Positions 26,403-36,278 of a stretch of 49,075 nucleotides of DNA are shown piece by piece. Made by a program: the position numbers and the translations under genes. The notes beneath the pieces were generated by a model that did no database searches, had not been told where the DNA came from, and saw only the letters and a program-made list of their open reading frames with translations. Source of the DNA: Rhodospirillales bacterium (lineage in GTDB: Bacteria > Pseudomonadota > Alphaproteobacteria > Acetobacterales > Acetobacteraceae); contig JANXSM010000025.1 in assembly GCA_025352665.1 (NCBI GenBank), positions 1-49,075 on the forward strand, in the 5' to 3' direction. Each line of letters opens with the position of its first letter. Positions within the stretch are counted from its first letter, which is position 1.

Positions 26403-27521
26403 TTACGCAGCAACCGGCACTGCGTTCACACCAGCAGCCACGGCTTCGGCGATTGCCAACGACGATGTCAGCCCCGGCGACTCGATTCCGAACAGGTTGA
26501 CGAGGCCAAAAACCCCGTGCGCCTGTGGTGGCTGGATGACGAAGTCTTGGCCTGGCGCACCCTTGGGCACGATTTTGGGTCGAATCCCCGCATAACCCGG
26601 CAGCAGCGCACCATCCTGCAGCCCAGGCCAATAGCGCCGCACCGCGGCATAGAATCCGTCCGCCCGGCTTGGATCGACCGTGTAGTCCAGTGTGTCCACC
26701 CATTCCACATCTGGGCCGAAGCGGGCCTGGCCGCCCAGGTCGATGGTGAGGTGAACGCCAAGACCGCCGGGCACCGGCACGGGATAGATCAGCCGTGAGA
26801 ACGGAGAACGTCCGGCCAGGGTGAAATAATTGCCCTTGGCATAATATCCGGTCGGGATGAGCTGGCGCGGCATGCCCACAATGCCACGGGCCAATTCCGG
26901 CGCGTGCAGGCCGGCGCTGTTGATCAGCGTGCGGCAGCGCAGCTGCATCGGCTCGGAACCACCGACGTCTACGACCACGCCATCAGACTGCGCCCGCCCG
27001 CCAATGACGGGCGCGTGGAACACGAACGTTGCACCCGCCGCCTCCGCCTCGCCTTGCAGCGCCAGCATCATGCCATGGCTGTCGATAATGCCGGTCTCCG
27101 GGGACAGCAATGCCGCCGTGCAGACCAGTTGCGGCTCGAATTCCGAGGCCTCGGCGGATGTCAGCAACCGCATGCCTTCCACACCGTTCGCCTCGGCGCG
27201 GCTCTTGATGGAACTGAGCTGAACATTTTCCGCAAGCGACGTCGCCACGATCAGCTTGCCGCATTTGCGATACGCAACGCCCCGGTCGTCACAGAATGCA
27301 TACAACGCACGCCGGCCGGCCACGCAATAGCGGGCCATCAGGCTGTCCTTCGGGTAATAGATACCGGCGTGCACCACTTCGCTGTTGCGTGAGGATGTTT
27401 CTGTGCCGATCGCCCCGGCGGCTTCCAGAACGATCACCTCGCGGCCGGCCTGGGCCAGGGCGCGTGCGACGGCAATTCCCACCACGCCCGCGCCGGCCAC
27501 GACCACCTCAACCGTTTCCAT
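26403..27521 (-). CDS. FAD-dependent oxidoreductase, L-2-hydroxyglutarate oxidase-like
   Basis: 372 aa from ATG 27521 ([22 protein letters not shown]); the open frame extends upstream without homology. The dinucleotide-binding GAGVVG is followed by [20 protein letters not shown], a hallmark of LhgO/L2HGDH-type enzymes (DAO superfamily). [12 protein letters not shown] and [10 protein letters not shown] are later FAD-contact blocks. Predicted to oxidise an alpha-hydroxy acid and feed electrons to quinone. Divergent from a peptide-type substrate-binding protein gene, with 64 bp between the starts. Confidence 0.87.
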   Translation of the reverse strand: METVEVVVAGAGVVGIAVARALAQAGREVIVLEAAGAIGTETSSRNSEVVHAGIYYPKDSLMARYCVAGRRALYAFCDDRGVAYRKCGKLIVATSLAENVQLSSIKSRAEANGVEGMRLLTSAEASEFEPQLVCTAALLSPETGIIDSHGMMLALQGEAEAAGATFVFHAPVIGGRAQSDGVVVDVGGSEPMQLRCRTLINSAGLHAPELARGIVGMPRQLIPTGYYAKGNYFTLAGRSPFSRLIYPVPVPGGLGVHLTIDLGGQARFGPDVEWVDTLDYTVDPSRADGFYAAVRRYWPGLQDGALLPGYAGIRPKIVPKGAPGQDFVIQPPQAHGVFGLVNLFGIESPGLTSSLAIAEAVAAGVNAVPVAA

Positions 27522-27585
27522 CTGTCCCCCGGCTTGCATTCCGCTGCATATTGCCACTCGGCCGATCTGGGGGACAGTGAGAGTC

Positions 27586-29160
27586 ATGCAACGCCGCCAT
27601 TTCCTGAGCACCACTGCCGCCACCCTGGCACTGCCCTCGATCGCTCGATCCCAGTCGCGCCGTGTGCTGCGCTTCATTCCCGACGCGGATCTTGCGATTC
27701 TGGACCCCACCTGGGTCACCGCCTACCAGACCCGCGACCATGGTTTCATGGTCTATGACACGCTGTTCGGCCAGGACCAGAACTACCAGCCCAAGCCGCA
27801 GATGCTCGAAGGCGCTTCGGTGGAAAAGGACGGCCTGGAATGGCGCCTGGTGTTGCGCCAAGGGCTTGTGTTCCATGACGGCGAACGTGTGCTGTCGCGC
27901 GATGCCGCGGCCTCCATCCGTCGCTGGGTGAAGCGCGATGTTTATGGCAGTGCGCTCGGCGCGGTGCTCAACGAAATCATCACGCCGGATGATCGCACTT
28001 TGGTGATCCGGCTCAAGTCCCCGTTCCCCCTGTTGGCGGACGCGCTGGCGAAAACCTCGCCCATGATGTGCGGCGTGATGCCGGCGCGCATCGCCGAGGC
28101 AGATCCCACCAAGCCGATCACCGACCCCACCGGCAGCGGCCCGTTCGTGTATGTCGCCGATGAGCGTGTTGCAGGCTCGCGCGTGGTCTATCGGAAGTTC
28201 GACAAATACCTGCCGCGGGACGAGGCAGCGGAACGCACCGCCGGCGGCAAACGGGTGAATTTCGATCGCATCGAATGGACCATCCTGCAAGACCCCTCGA
28301 CTGCCAGCGGGGCGCTGCAGAACGGCGAGGTCGATTGGTACTACACGCCCGCCGCCGACTTGCTGAGCTTGCTAGGCCGCAGCAAAGGCGTGACCCTGCG
28401 GGTCGTGGTGCCCACCGGCACCATCGCCACCATGCGCTTCAACCAATTGCAGGCGCCGTTCAACAACCCCGCGATGCGGCGCGCGATGTATTCGGCCATC
28501 ACCCAGTCCGACTACATGATCGCCGTCAACGGCGAGGACCGGAAGCGCTGGAACGACGGCGTCGGCTATTTCTGCCCCGAGACACCTATGGCCAGCAGCG
28601 CGGGGATGGAGGCGCTGACCGGCCCGCGCAGCATCGAGGATGCCAAGCGCGCGATCGCGGCCGCCGGTTACGCCGGTGAGAAGGTGTTGCTGATGGCGCC
28701 CCAGGACATCGCCAGCGTGAAGGCGTTGGCGGCGGTGACGGAAGACGTGCTGCGCAAGCTCGGCCTCAACCTCGAAGTCGCCAGCATGGACTGGGCGAGC
28801 TCGCTCAGCCGACGTTTCAAGACCGGCACCCCCGATGAAGGTGGCTGGAGCATCTTCCAAACCTCCTGGGCTGGAACCGACCACACCAACCCAGCCGGCC
28901 ACGTGTTCCTGCGTGGCAACTGGCGCGACGCCGCGCCTGGCTGGCCGAACAGCCCACGCATCGAAGCGCTGCGCAGCGATTGGATGCAGGCGAAGGGCCA
29001 GGACGCCCAGAAGAAACTCGCCGAGCAGCTGCAGCTGCAGGCGTTCCAGGACGTGCCCTACATTCCCCTCGGCCAGACCATCACCCCCACCGCGCATCGC
29101 TCCGACCTTACCGGCATGCTGGATGGGTTGCCGTTGTTCTGGAACATCAAGCGGGGTTAG
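27586..29160 (+). CDS. ABC transporter substrate-binding protein, peptide/SBP_bac_5 type
   Basis: 524 aa from ATG 27586 ([22 protein letters not shown]). The start is an RR-containing signal sequence, possibly Tat. The mature part shows the family frame: [58 protein letters not shown] and a C-terminal ALHSPR-like segment ending [19 protein letters not shown]. It binds a peptide or related solute in the periplasm. No permease or ATPase follows, so it is an orphan binding protein. Its TAG stop is the first three bases of repeat copy 2. Confidence 0.93.
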   Translation: MQRRHFLSTTAATLALPSIARSQSRRVLRFIPDADLAILDPTWVTAYQTRDHGFMVYDTLFGQDQNYQPKPQMLEGASVEKDGLEWRLVLRQGLVFHDGERVLSRDAAASIRRWVKRDVYGSALGAVLNEIITPDDRTLVIRLKSPFPLLADALAKTSPMMCGVMPARIAEADPTKPITDPTGSGPFVYVADERVAGSRVVYRKFDKYLPRDEAAERTAGGKRVNFDRIEWTILQDPSTASGALQNGEVDWYYTPAADLLSLLGRSKGVTLRVVVPTGTIATMRFNQLQAPFNNPAMRRAMYSAITQSDYMIAVNGEDRKRWNDGVGYFCPETPMASSAGMEALTGPRSIEDAKRAIAAAGYAGEKVLLMAPQDIASVKALAAVTEDVLRKLGLNLEVASMDWASSLSRRFKTGTPDEGGWSIFQTSWAGTDHTNPAGHVFLRGNWRDAAPGWPNSPRIEALRSDWMQAKGQDAQKKLAEQLQLQAFQDVPYIPLGQTITPTAHRSDLTGMLDGLPLFWNIKRG

Positions 29161-29212
29161 AGCGTGATGACCCGAGGTGGAGCGGGTTGGTATCAGACGT
29201 CATCCCGCTCTA
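29158..29212. repeat. TAGAGC palindromic repeat, copy 2 (supplies two stop codons)
   Basis: It begins TAGAGCGTGATGA and ends TATCAGACGTCATCCCGCTCTA. The first TAG is the stop of the upstream plus-strand gene. The last CTA is the stop (TAG) of the downstream minus-strand gene. The core TATCAGACGTCATCCC is the same as in copy 1. Confidence 0.8.
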
Positions 29213-31540
29213 GGCGGCCTTCTTGGCCTCCGCGCCGCTGCGCCACAGGCGCCAAGCAGCGCGACAGACATCCTCCCAGCACGCCAGCGAAATATCATGC
29301 GCGTTTTCTCCAGGGGCAAACCGGTCCACGTAGCCCTTGATCACCCGCGCATCCACTCGCTCGACAGAGCCAGGAGGGTGATCGGCATCGGCCAGTTCCA
29401 TCCACAGCAAGGTGCCTGGGCCATACAGCCGCAAGGCTGAAGAAAGGGCGCGTACCTGGGGCGCCGCTAGCGGCTGCATGCCGTGATAGACGAATAGTTT
29501 CTCACCCGCCTGCAATTCCTCGGTCAGCTTGCGGATAAGGAAAGGAACCCGTCGATATTCACGGGTCAGAATCTGCTCGGGGGTCAACTCACCGATCTTG
29601 GCCCAGGCATGATAAAGAAACCTATAGGTGCGATCGAGCACCATATATTCCCGGCCGCCTCCTTCCTGCACCTCCAACATGCCCGGGTCGCCCATGCCGC
29701 GCAGCCGATTGCGCAACGCGGGCAGCAGCTTGTCGAGCGGCGAACTGGCAAAGCGCAGCAAGCCCAAGGGCTCGGCACCCCAGCGACGCTGGATCAGGCC
29801 GAATTCGCAGTTCTCGCCGATACTTTCGAACTGTATCGCCAATTCCGCCAAGGACAACTCGGTCAATGCCGCGATCATCGCCGGTGCTTCCGTCGCCTCA
29901 GGTTCGACCTCCCGCACCAGGGCAATGCTGCGCACGTAGAGGCTGAGCCGGCGATCGTCATCCGCCGCTCCAAAGTCACGCGGACGCGCGGCGTCGGGCA
30001 GAAACAATTCGATCGTCACGTCGGGATGATCGTCCAACATTGGCCACGGCAAGGTGGTCGCGATGATGCAGCGTTGTGAGACCGCGAGTATGGCCACGGC
30101 GTGCCCATTTATGCGCAGGCCCAGGCGTTGATGCGGCAAAGCCTGCCCCGCCACGAACGGACTGGCATCGATCTCGAACAGATGATCGGCCGCAGTATCG
30201 GGTCGCGGCAGCACGATCGTGGCCGAAGCGCCGTTCGTCCAGGTAGAATCTGCCTCGGTCACTGACCAACCGAACTGCTTGACGGCCTCGCTGCCCCCGT
30301 CGCGACCGAACCCGATCCATTGCCCGACCATGGCACCCGAGGCACGCAGCGATGCCATTGTGTCTCGATGCAAGGCGGTGGCCTGATCGCCGATCGCCAC
30401 GATCAGATCAGCCGCCGGCTTCTCATCGCGTTCAGATGGTGGCTGCAGTCCCAATTGATTGCCGGCCAGCTCCGCCAATGCGCCCCCCCTGATCGAAGGC
30501 CGCCCGGTTGCCCGCAGTGCCCAGTTCACCGTCTCCGTGACGATGCGATCCTCCTCTGTTGCCTTCTGCAACAGCTCCGGGAACATCCGACGTGCCTGGT
30601 CGACCGAAAGGAACGCCGGTGATGCCGCAAGCGGTGGGGGCAACACGCCGAACCGCTCCAACAACCACGTCGGCTCTGCCGCGGTGGTGGTGATCTCCAT
30701 GTCGAGCGCCGCCATGCTGAACAGGGCGTCCGCCGCGGTCTTACGTTCGACATGGCTGAGCCGCGTGCAGATCGGGTTAGGCGGGCACAGCAGCGGATCC
30801 GCCAGCACCAGTCCGGCAAGGCGGGTCAGCTCCCCCTCGGTCGCTGGCACGTGCCTCAGCTCCATCCGGCGAAGCAATGCAACGCTTGCGGGAGACTTCA
30901 CATCGCGATCGTCCAGCAAAGCAGCGACGACGGCGTTGGCCTGCGCCACGAAAGCTGCATCCATGGCATCGAGAACGACGCAGATGTGATCCTGCGGCCG
31001 CGGTTCCGCGCGGGCGACACAGCGCTCCATATCGAAGCCACCGTCCACCACAAATTCGTCCTGGAAGGGTAACTCACGCACCAGTGGTGCCAACTTGGCC
31101 AGCAGAGCACCGGCCGATGCCGAGACTGGCAGTCCGAGCCGGTCTGACAGCACAGGTCGCACGGATCGCAGGTGGTGCAGCAGGGCGGAAGGCGCTGTCG
31201 CCGGCAGCCTCAGCACGATCTCCCGCCGGACCTCGGGGTAGGCGTTCATCAGGTTGAGCACCAGGTTGCTGGCGAACTCCTCGGAGTGCAGTGCGGCCGC
31301 CAACTGGCTTTGGAAATCATGCTGTTGTGCTGCGATCACCGATTCGAGGCTGTCCGGCAACCGGCGGTGCGCCACATAAGGAATATGGCGAGACGACACA
31401 TCGCTCATATCCAACCGGCCCAGCAGGTCATCGACCGAAACCTCGGCCGATTGGACGCCAAGCAGGTCGAACAGGTCGCGCTGCGATGCGGGCATGCGCA
31501 GGCTGGGCCTGGCTTGCGTAGCGTGGAAGGCAGGGCGCAT
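29210..31540 (-). CDS. Large protein with a C-terminal DUF1796-like domain
   Basis: 776 aa, cytosolic by sequence. ATG 31540 is used; Met16 (31495) is an alternative start. The C-terminal 210 residues (from about 560) contain IGENCEFGLIQRRWGAEPLGLLRFA, the diagnostic block of DUF1796 (papain-like fold, related to BtrH acyl transferases), followed by MVLDRTYRFLYH and KLFVYHG. The N-terminal 550 residues are mostly helical and not recognised. A third region near 390-520 is beta-rich. A surface-polysaccharide or adhesin-related role is sometimes inferred for such proteins; I do not see proof here. Its stop codon lies in repeat copy 2. Confidence 0.7.
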   Translation of the reverse strand: MRPAFHATQARPSLRMPASQRDLFDLLGVQSAEVSVDDLLGRLDMSDVSSRHIPYVAHRRLPDSLESVIAAQQHDFQSQLAAALHSEEFASNLVLNLMNAYPEVRREIVLRLPATAPSALLHHLRSVRPVLSDRLGLPVSASAGALLAKLAPLVRELPFQDEFVVDGGFDMERCVARAEPRPQDHICVVLDAMDAAFVAQANAVVAALLDDRDVKSPASVALLRRMELRHVPATEGELTRLAGLVLADPLLCPPNPICTRLSHVERKTAADALFSMAALDMEITTTAAEPTWLLERFGVLPPPLAASPAFLSVDQARRMFPELLQKATEEDRIVTETVNWALRATGRPSIRGGALAELAGNQLGLQPPSERDEKPAADLIVAIGDQATALHRDTMASLRASGAMVGQWIGFGRDGGSEAVKQFGWSVTEADSTWTNGASATIVLPRPDTAADHLFEIDASPFVAGQALPHQRLGLRINGHAVAILAVSQRCIIATTLPWPMLDDHPDVTIELFLPDAARPRDFGAADDDRRLSLYVRSIALVREVEPEATEAPAMIAALTELSLAELAIQFESIGENCEFGLIQRRWGAEPLGLLRFASSPLDKLLPALRNRLRGMGDPGMLEVQEGGGREYMVLDRTYRFLYHAWAKIGELTPEQILTREYRRVPFLIRKLTEELQAGEKLFVYHGMQPLAAPQVRALSSALRLYGPGTLLWMELADADHPPGSVERVDARVIKGYVDRFAPGENAHDISLACWEDVCRAAWRLWRSGAEAKKAA

Positions 31541-31678
31541 GGACGGCTCCGTTTCGACAGCGATTATGCATAAAGAACGGTCGCCTGCCCAGGCCGGAAG
31601 GGTGCATCGAACCGGGAACCAATGCGCCAGGATTTCGTTCCCCCAGGTAGTATTTGTTTGCCATCAGGGGTTTTTCCA

Positions 31679-31969
31679 ATGGGTAGATCTATCCGGAGCC
31701 TGGTCTTGGTCGCGGTTGCCGCGGGCAGCTTGGCTGCCTGCACAAATCCTTACGATCCCGGCCAGAGGGCACTGGGCGGCGGCGCGATCGGTGCGGGCGC
31801 GGGCGCGGCTTTGGGCGGCTTGGCAGGTGGCGGTCGCGGGGCCCTCACCGGAGCTCTGCTCGGCGGTGCCATTGGTGCCGTGGGTGGTGCTGCAACCACG
31901 CCGCAGCCGCCGCCGCCGCGGGAATACTACCAGGAGCCACCACGGCCATCCGGACCCTATCGGTATTGA
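31679..31969 (+). CDS. Glycine-zipper lipoprotein
   Basis: 96 aa from ATG 31679 (MGRSIRSLVLVAVAAGSLAAC). The lipobox LAAC places the lipidated Cys at residue 21. The core ALGGGAIGAGAGAALGGLAGG and ALLGGAIGAVGG is a glycine-zipper membrane pair, as in osmotically inducible outer-membrane lipoproteins. The tail is Pro-rich (PQPPPPREYY). Divergent from the 776-aa gene with 138 bp between starts. The next gene starts 4 bp downstream. Confidence 0.88.
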   Translation: MGRSIRSLVLVAVAAGSLAACTNPYDPGQRALGGGAIGAGAGAALGGLAGGGRGALTGALLGGAIGAVGGAATTPQPPPPREYYQEPPRPSGPYRY

Positions 31970-31973
31970 TGGA

Positions 31974-32567
31974 ATGACACTGGGAATTTACGTGGGCGTC
32001 GGCCTCGCCTGTCTGGCATCGGTTGTGCCAGCGGCGAACGCTGCCACACACGAAACCTACCGGGCCGGAGAATGGTCCACCTACAGCGGAAACGCGGAAG
32101 ATCAGCGCCAGGTCTGCGGCATCGTGACCAACGCCGGTGCCGACCGCGAGATCGCAGTGGAGCAATTCCCTGGCGATCAAGGTCTGGATATCCGGCTGCG
32201 CAAAACGACCTGGACGATCCCTGACAACACCGCTGTCAACGTGCAGTTGCAGTTCGACGGCCGCGGCGCGGTTCCGAGCCGAGCCCTCGGCACCGGCCGG
32301 GTCGTCACATTGCATCTGCAGTTCGCGGACACCGTAACCTTCATGCGCGCGCTGCGCTATGGAACGGTGCTGCGCGTGTATTTCCCGGACGGCAACGAGA
32401 TTCCCTGGTCTGCCAGCCTTTCGGGCAGCGGCGCTGCTATCTCCGCTTTCAACGATTGCCGCGCCACGCTGGCGCCCGCCGAGCCCACACAGCCCTATCG
32501 CGTCCCGGCCGATCAGCCTCCGCCCACCTCGCCCACCCAGCCATTCGCGCCCAACGCGCCGGGCTGA
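31974..32567 (+). CDS. Secreted hypothetical protein
   Basis: 197 aa from ATG 31974 (MTLGIYVGVGLACLASVVPAANA, signal peptide, cleavage before ATHETY). The mature part is a beta-rich domain with two Cys (QVCGIVTN and FNDCRATL), consistent with one disulfide, and a Pro-rich tail. Family not recognised. Probably co-transcribed with the upstream lipoprotein, so the pair may serve the envelope. Confidence 0.75.
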   Translation: MTLGIYVGVGLACLASVVPAANAATHETYRAGEWSTYSGNAEDQRQVCGIVTNAGADREIAVEQFPGDQGLDIRLRKTTWTIPDNTAVNVQLQFDGRGAVPSRALGTGRVVTLHLQFADTVTFMRALRYGTVLRVYFPDGNEIPWSASLSGSGAAISAFNDCRATLAPAEPTQPYRVPADQPPPTSPTQPFAPNAPG

Positions 32568-32615
32568 ACGCCTGGGACGGACTGGGTCGGAGCGGCTCCT
32601 CAGTGCATCAATGCC

Positions 32616-32818
32616 TACCGTGCTCGCCGAATGCGGACTGATCAGAGCGTTACCCATGTCCCACAAGGGGCTCTCGGGCGGCAAAGGCTCAACCTCCGCC
32701 ACGTCGGAAGCGGCATAGCCGACGTGGCCGGAGCGCAGGCAGTCAATCAATGCAGTCTCGTCGATGGCCACGCCCGGCCGATGTTGACAAAGGCATTGCT
32801 GACCTTCCCGCGGGATCA
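32616..32818 (-). pseudogene. Remnant of a D-2-hydroxyacid dehydrogenase
   Basis: On the minus strand the segment reads KVSNAFVNIGR, then after a one-base shift GVAIDETALIDCLRSGHVG and DVAEVEPLPPESPLWDMGN, then ALISPHSASTV. This is the C-terminal NAD-binding/catalytic block (with the EPLP and the SPH His) of D-isomer 2-hydroxyacid dehydrogenases. Nothing of the N-terminal half or the last 40 residues is recognisable nearby, so only a scrap remains. Confidence 0.75.
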
Positions 32819-33041
32819 CTGGAGAGGCACCGTGCGGTCGGTGAATGACTGCTCGCCAACCGCGCCGCTGCCAGCTGCTTCAGGGGTGGCTGGAGTGGAT
32901 CGAAATCGCCGACTGGATTGCGCCGGAATGCGCAGGCAGCACAACGGAATAGGCGGCAAACCTCGCCTGGTCACACCGGCTTGGAAAAGCACTGGCGCTC
33001 CCGTGACCCGAGCCGGTCACTGCCGGACCCCAATCCCACCC

Positions 33042-33470
33042 TCAGGCCGACGACCCCCAAATCGGCTTGCGCAGGCGCCACCATAGCCAGCCTCCCGCTA
33101 TCGTCAGACGCCGAGTCTGCGGCCGGCGCGACTTCCCACGCCGGCGAGACCCGCGGCCCAACGCCGTCACCCCAACCACCGAAGCCCGCACCACCCCAGC
33201 CCGCGCGGGGCGAAGCTGCGCGGACCGGATTGCCGCCACTAGCCACAGAACCCGAATATCGATCCGCCGCAGCCGGGTACAGATCAGCAGGACCACTGCA
33301 GCCAACAGCCCATTACCCGCAATCCGGGCCGCCACCGCCCAATACAGCCCATCGACAGACTGCGAGAATCGTTCGGTTACGGAGAGGGAGCAAATATGAT
33401 GATGGACAGGTAAAGAATCTAAATAGCACGCTGACGCAATCAGGTGTTTATCCCAACCCGCTGTGAGCAT
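33042..33470 (-). pseudogene. Decayed relative of the 14745 membrane protein
   Basis: Residues about 28-88 of this open frame (33200-33390) include LYWAVAARIAGNGLLAAVVLL followed by RLRRIDIRVLWLVAAIRSAQL, which lines up with AERMAGNAVAVALITLIYF and LQRIEDRVLWLIAAAREG of the intact gene at 14745. The second conserved block (GDAEMVALLAASPQL) is missing, and the tail is unrelated, consistent with a frameshift or truncation. It may still be expressed as a 142-aa protein, but I judge it degenerate. Confidence 0.55.
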
Positions 33471-33527
33471 AATTCACTGGGATGTCCCATCCGCCCACGG
33501 CCCAGCTTGCGCCCCAACCGCTTTATC

Positions 33528-33631
33528 TAGATCCCTATCGCGTTCGACAGGCGAAACGACCCGGCGTAGCCTATTGTTTTAACGAAAAATCTCATCGGAC
33601 GGTTGGGTAAACCTCAGGCGATATTGCTCTA
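33528..33631. repeat. TAGAGC palindromic repeat, copy 3 (diverged)
   Basis: In reverse orientation it reads TAGAGCAATATCGCCTGAGG, later CGTTAAAACAATAGGCT and then TTTCGCCTGTCGAACGCG. The first part matches copy 5 (42204) and the last matches the hairpin of copy 4. About 80 bp upstream of the thiamine-diphosphate enzyme start. The remainder of 32568-33709 has no intact gene. Confidence 0.65.
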
Positions 33632-33709
33632 GGCTGCGAACTGCGGCCCAATGGCAGCGTGTTCGATCGACCCAGGCGGCCACAGCCGGGGCGGGGGAGG
33701 AAGCAGACC

Positions 33710-35482
33710 ATGCCGCCTAACGATACTGCTAACATCGAGCGCCCGACACCCTCTGCGGGCAACCGTCTGTTTGGCAGCGACGCCGTGGCCGATGCGCTGC
33801 GGGCGCTGGAAATCCCCTATATCGCCCTGAACCCAGGTGCCAGCTATCGCGGCCTGCACGACAGCCTGGTCAATCACCTCGGCAATGCAGCCCCCCAGAT
33901 GCTGCTGTGCCTGCATGAGGAGGCCGCGGTCGCCATCGCGCATGGCTGGGCGAAAGTCACCGGCACGCCAATGCTGGCGGCCGTGCATTCCAACGTCGGC
34001 CTGTTCCACGCGACGATGGCGATCTTCAACGCCTGGTGCGACCGTATGCCAGTCATCGTGCTGGGCGCCACCGGCCCGGTCGATGCGGCCAGCCGCCGGC
34101 CCTGGATCGACTGGATCCACACCGCCCAGGACCAGGGGGCGATCGTCCGCAACTACGTGAAATGGGATGCGCAGCCGGCCTCGCCCACAGCCGCGCGAGA
34201 GGCTGTGTTCCGCGGCGCCTGGCTCGCCGGCACTGCGCCGATGGCCCCCGTCTACATCAATCTCGACGCCCATATGCAGGAGGCGCCGATGGACGCGGCC
34301 TTGCCACCGGCTGATCCGAGACGCTTCATGCCCGTGGTTGTCGCAGGTGCTCCGGAGCATCTGGTGTGCCAGGCGCTGGAGCTGCTGCGCGCCGCCACGC
34401 GCCCCGTGGTGCTCATGGGCCGCGTCGGTCGCGACGTTGCGGCCTGGGGACGCAGGCTCCACCTGATGGAGGCGCTGGGTGCTCGTGTCATCACCGACCT
34501 CAAGGTCGGTGCGGCCTTCCCGACTGATCACCCGCTGCATGTCGGCGGCCCCGGCGTCTTCCCCGGCCCCGATGCAGTGCGCGTGCTGGCGGCAGCCGAT
34601 GTTGTGCTGAGCCTGGACTGGGTTGATCTCGCCGGCACGTTGAAGGCGGCTTTTCCCACCGGCGCGCCCGCCGCCCGCATCATCCAGGTCTCACTCGACC
34701 AAGCCCTGCACAACGGCTGGAGTGCCGATCACCAGGGTCTGGCGCCGGTCGATCTGTTCGTGCCGGCCGATCCCGACCTGTTCGCAACGGCGATGCTCGA
34801 ACAGCTCGCCCCCACCCGGTCCCAAACCCCCACACCCCCCACGGCCCTGCCCATGCCGGTGGCCTCCGGCCCCATCGTCGTCAGCGACATGGCCGTGGTG
34901 CTGCGCCATTCGGTCGCAGGGCGCGACGTGTCGCTGCTGCATCTGCCGCTGTCCTGGGACGGCGCGTCCTGGCCGTTCCGCCACCCGCTGGATTTCCTGG
35001 GGTCGGACGGAGGCGGCGGCATCGGCGGCGGCCCCGGCATATCCGTGGGCGCCGCACTCGCGCTCCGTGGCAGCGGCCGTCTGCCGGTGTCGATCTGCGG
35101 CGACGGCGATTTCCTAATGGGCAACACGGCGCTATGGACGGCGGCGCATTACCGCATTCCCCTGCTCATCATCGTCGCCAACAACCAGTCCTTCTTCAAC
35201 GACGAGGTGCATCAGGAGCGGATGGCCCGCATGCGCGATCGCCCGGTCGAGAATAAATGGATCGGCCAGCGCATGACCGATCCCGAGATCGATCTGGCCG
35301 CCATGGCACGCGCCCAGGGCGCCCAGGGGTTTGGCCCGGTGCACAACATGGAAGACCTCCCAGCCGTGTTTGCCGACGCGATCGCGGTGGTGGACGCCGG
35401 CGGCGTCGCCGTCGTCGATGTCCGGGTGCAGCCCGGCTACACACCCGCCATGGCCTCGGCACTCACCCGGCATTCGCCTTGA
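33710..35482 (+). CDS. Thiamine-diphosphate-dependent enzyme (acetolactate synthase-like)
   Basis: 590 aa from ATG 33710 ([12 protein letters not shown]). The N-terminal PYR domain has [11 protein letters not shown] and the cofactor-activating Glu in [18 protein letters not shown]. The middle domain includes [12 protein letters not shown]. The PP domain carries the GDG...NN motif in [19 protein letters not shown] to [11 protein letters not shown]. It probably decarboxylates a 2-keto acid or carries out a carboligation. The product is unknown; acetohydroxyacid synthase is less likely because no regulatory subunit is nearby. It heads an operon with an ABC importer whose substrate it may process. 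Confidence 0.9.
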   Translation: MPPNDTANIERPTPSAGNRLFGSDAVADALRALEIPYIALNPGASYRGLHDSLVNHLGNAAPQMLLCLHEEAAVAIAHGWAKVTGTPMLAAVHSNVGLFHATMAIFNAWCDRMPVIVLGATGPVDAASRRPWIDWIHTAQDQGAIVRNYVKWDAQPASPTAAREAVFRGAWLAGTAPMAPVYINLDAHMQEAPMDAALPPADPRRFMPVVVAGAPEHLVCQALELLRAATRPVVLMGRVGRDVAAWGRRLHLMEALGARVITDLKVGAAFPTDHPLHVGGPGVFPGPDAVRVLAAADVVLSLDWVDLAGTLKAAFPTGAPAARIIQVSLDQALHNGWSADHQGLAPVDLFVPADPDLFATAMLEQLAPTRSQTPTPPTALPMPVASGPIVVSDMAVVLRHSVAGRDVSLLHLPLSWDGASWPFRHPLDFLGSDGGGGIGGGPGISVGAALALRGSGRLPVSICGDGDFLMGNTALWTAAHYRIPLLIIVANNQSFFNDEVHQERMARMRDRPVENKWIGQRMTDPEIDLAAMARAQGAQGFGPVHNMEDLPAVFADAIAVVDAGGVAVVDVRVQPGYTPAMASALTRHSP

Positions 35483-36273
35483 CGGATGCCGCACTGCTCA
35501 GCGTAAGCCGGGTCACCAAACGCTACGGCCCGCGAAACGGCGGTCTCACCGCGGTCGACGATATGAGTTTTGCCGTGGAACGCGGAGAATTCGTCTCGGT
35601 CATCGGTCCATCCGGCTGCGGCAAATCCACATTGTTCCACATCATCGGCGGCCTCACCCAGGCCACCGAAGGGCGTGTGAGCGTGGAGGGCGAGGCCATC
35701 ACAGGGCCGCACCCGGCGATCGGCATGGTGTTCCAGGAGGAGAGCTGTTTTCCCTGGCGCAACGTCATTGACAACGTGGCCTTTCCGCTCGAGCTGGCAG
35801 GCCAGGGCCGCGCCAGCCGCCATGCCACGGCGCAGGGGTTCATCGACCTGGTCGGTCTGCGCGGCTTCGAGCAGCGGCATCCGTCGGAGCTGTCCGGAGG
35901 CATGCGCCAGCGCGTGTGCATTGCACGGACCCTGGCCGCCCGGCCGCGTTTGTTGCTGATGGACGAGCCGTTCGCATCGCTCGACGAGCAGACCCGCATG
36001 CTGCTGGGCGACAAGGTGCTGCAGATCCAGCAACAGCTGCACCAAACCACGCTGCTGATCACCCATAGCATCACCGAGGCGGTACAGCTGTCCGACCGTG
36101 TGATCGTGATGAGCTATCGCCCCGGCCGGCTGAAGCGCACGCTTGCCATCAATCTGCCGCGGCCGCGCACGGCCGATATTCTGGTCAGTCCGGAATTCGG
36201 CACCTACGTGGCCGAGCTGTGGAACGATCTGCGCCAGGAAGCCACACGCGGCCTGGCCGAGGCGGAGGGGTAG
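35479..36273 (+). CDS. ABC transporter ATP-binding protein (NitT/TauT type)
   Basis: 264 aa with an inferred TTG start at 35479, overlapping the previous stop as TTGA; no in-frame ATG fits. Walker [11 protein letters not shown]-loop [12 protein letters not shown], signature [13 protein letters not shown], Walker B LLLMDEPF and the switch His in LITHSITEA are all present. Typical length of SsuB/TauB/NrtD-like ATPases. It energises the import system encoded by the next three genes. Confidence 0.95.
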   Translation: MTDAALLSVSRVTKRYGPRNGGLTAVDDMSFAVERGEFVSVIGPSGCGKSTLFHIIGGLTQATEGRVSVEGEAITGPHPAIGMVFQEESCFPWRNVIDNVAFPLELAGQGRASRHATAQGFIDLVGLRGFEQRHPSELSGGMRQRVCIARTLAARPRLLLMDEPFASLDEQTRMLLGDKVLQIQQQLHQTTLLITHSITEAVQLSDRVIVMSYRPGRLKRTLAINLPRPRTADILVSPEFGTYVAELWNDLRQEATRGLAEAEG

Positions 36274-36278
36274 CTGGG

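Noticed and set aside
32918-33466. Pro/Ala-rich plus-strand frame of 182 codons
   Set aside because: The opposite strand carries the recognisable membrane-protein remnant; the Pro-rich text is its mirror.
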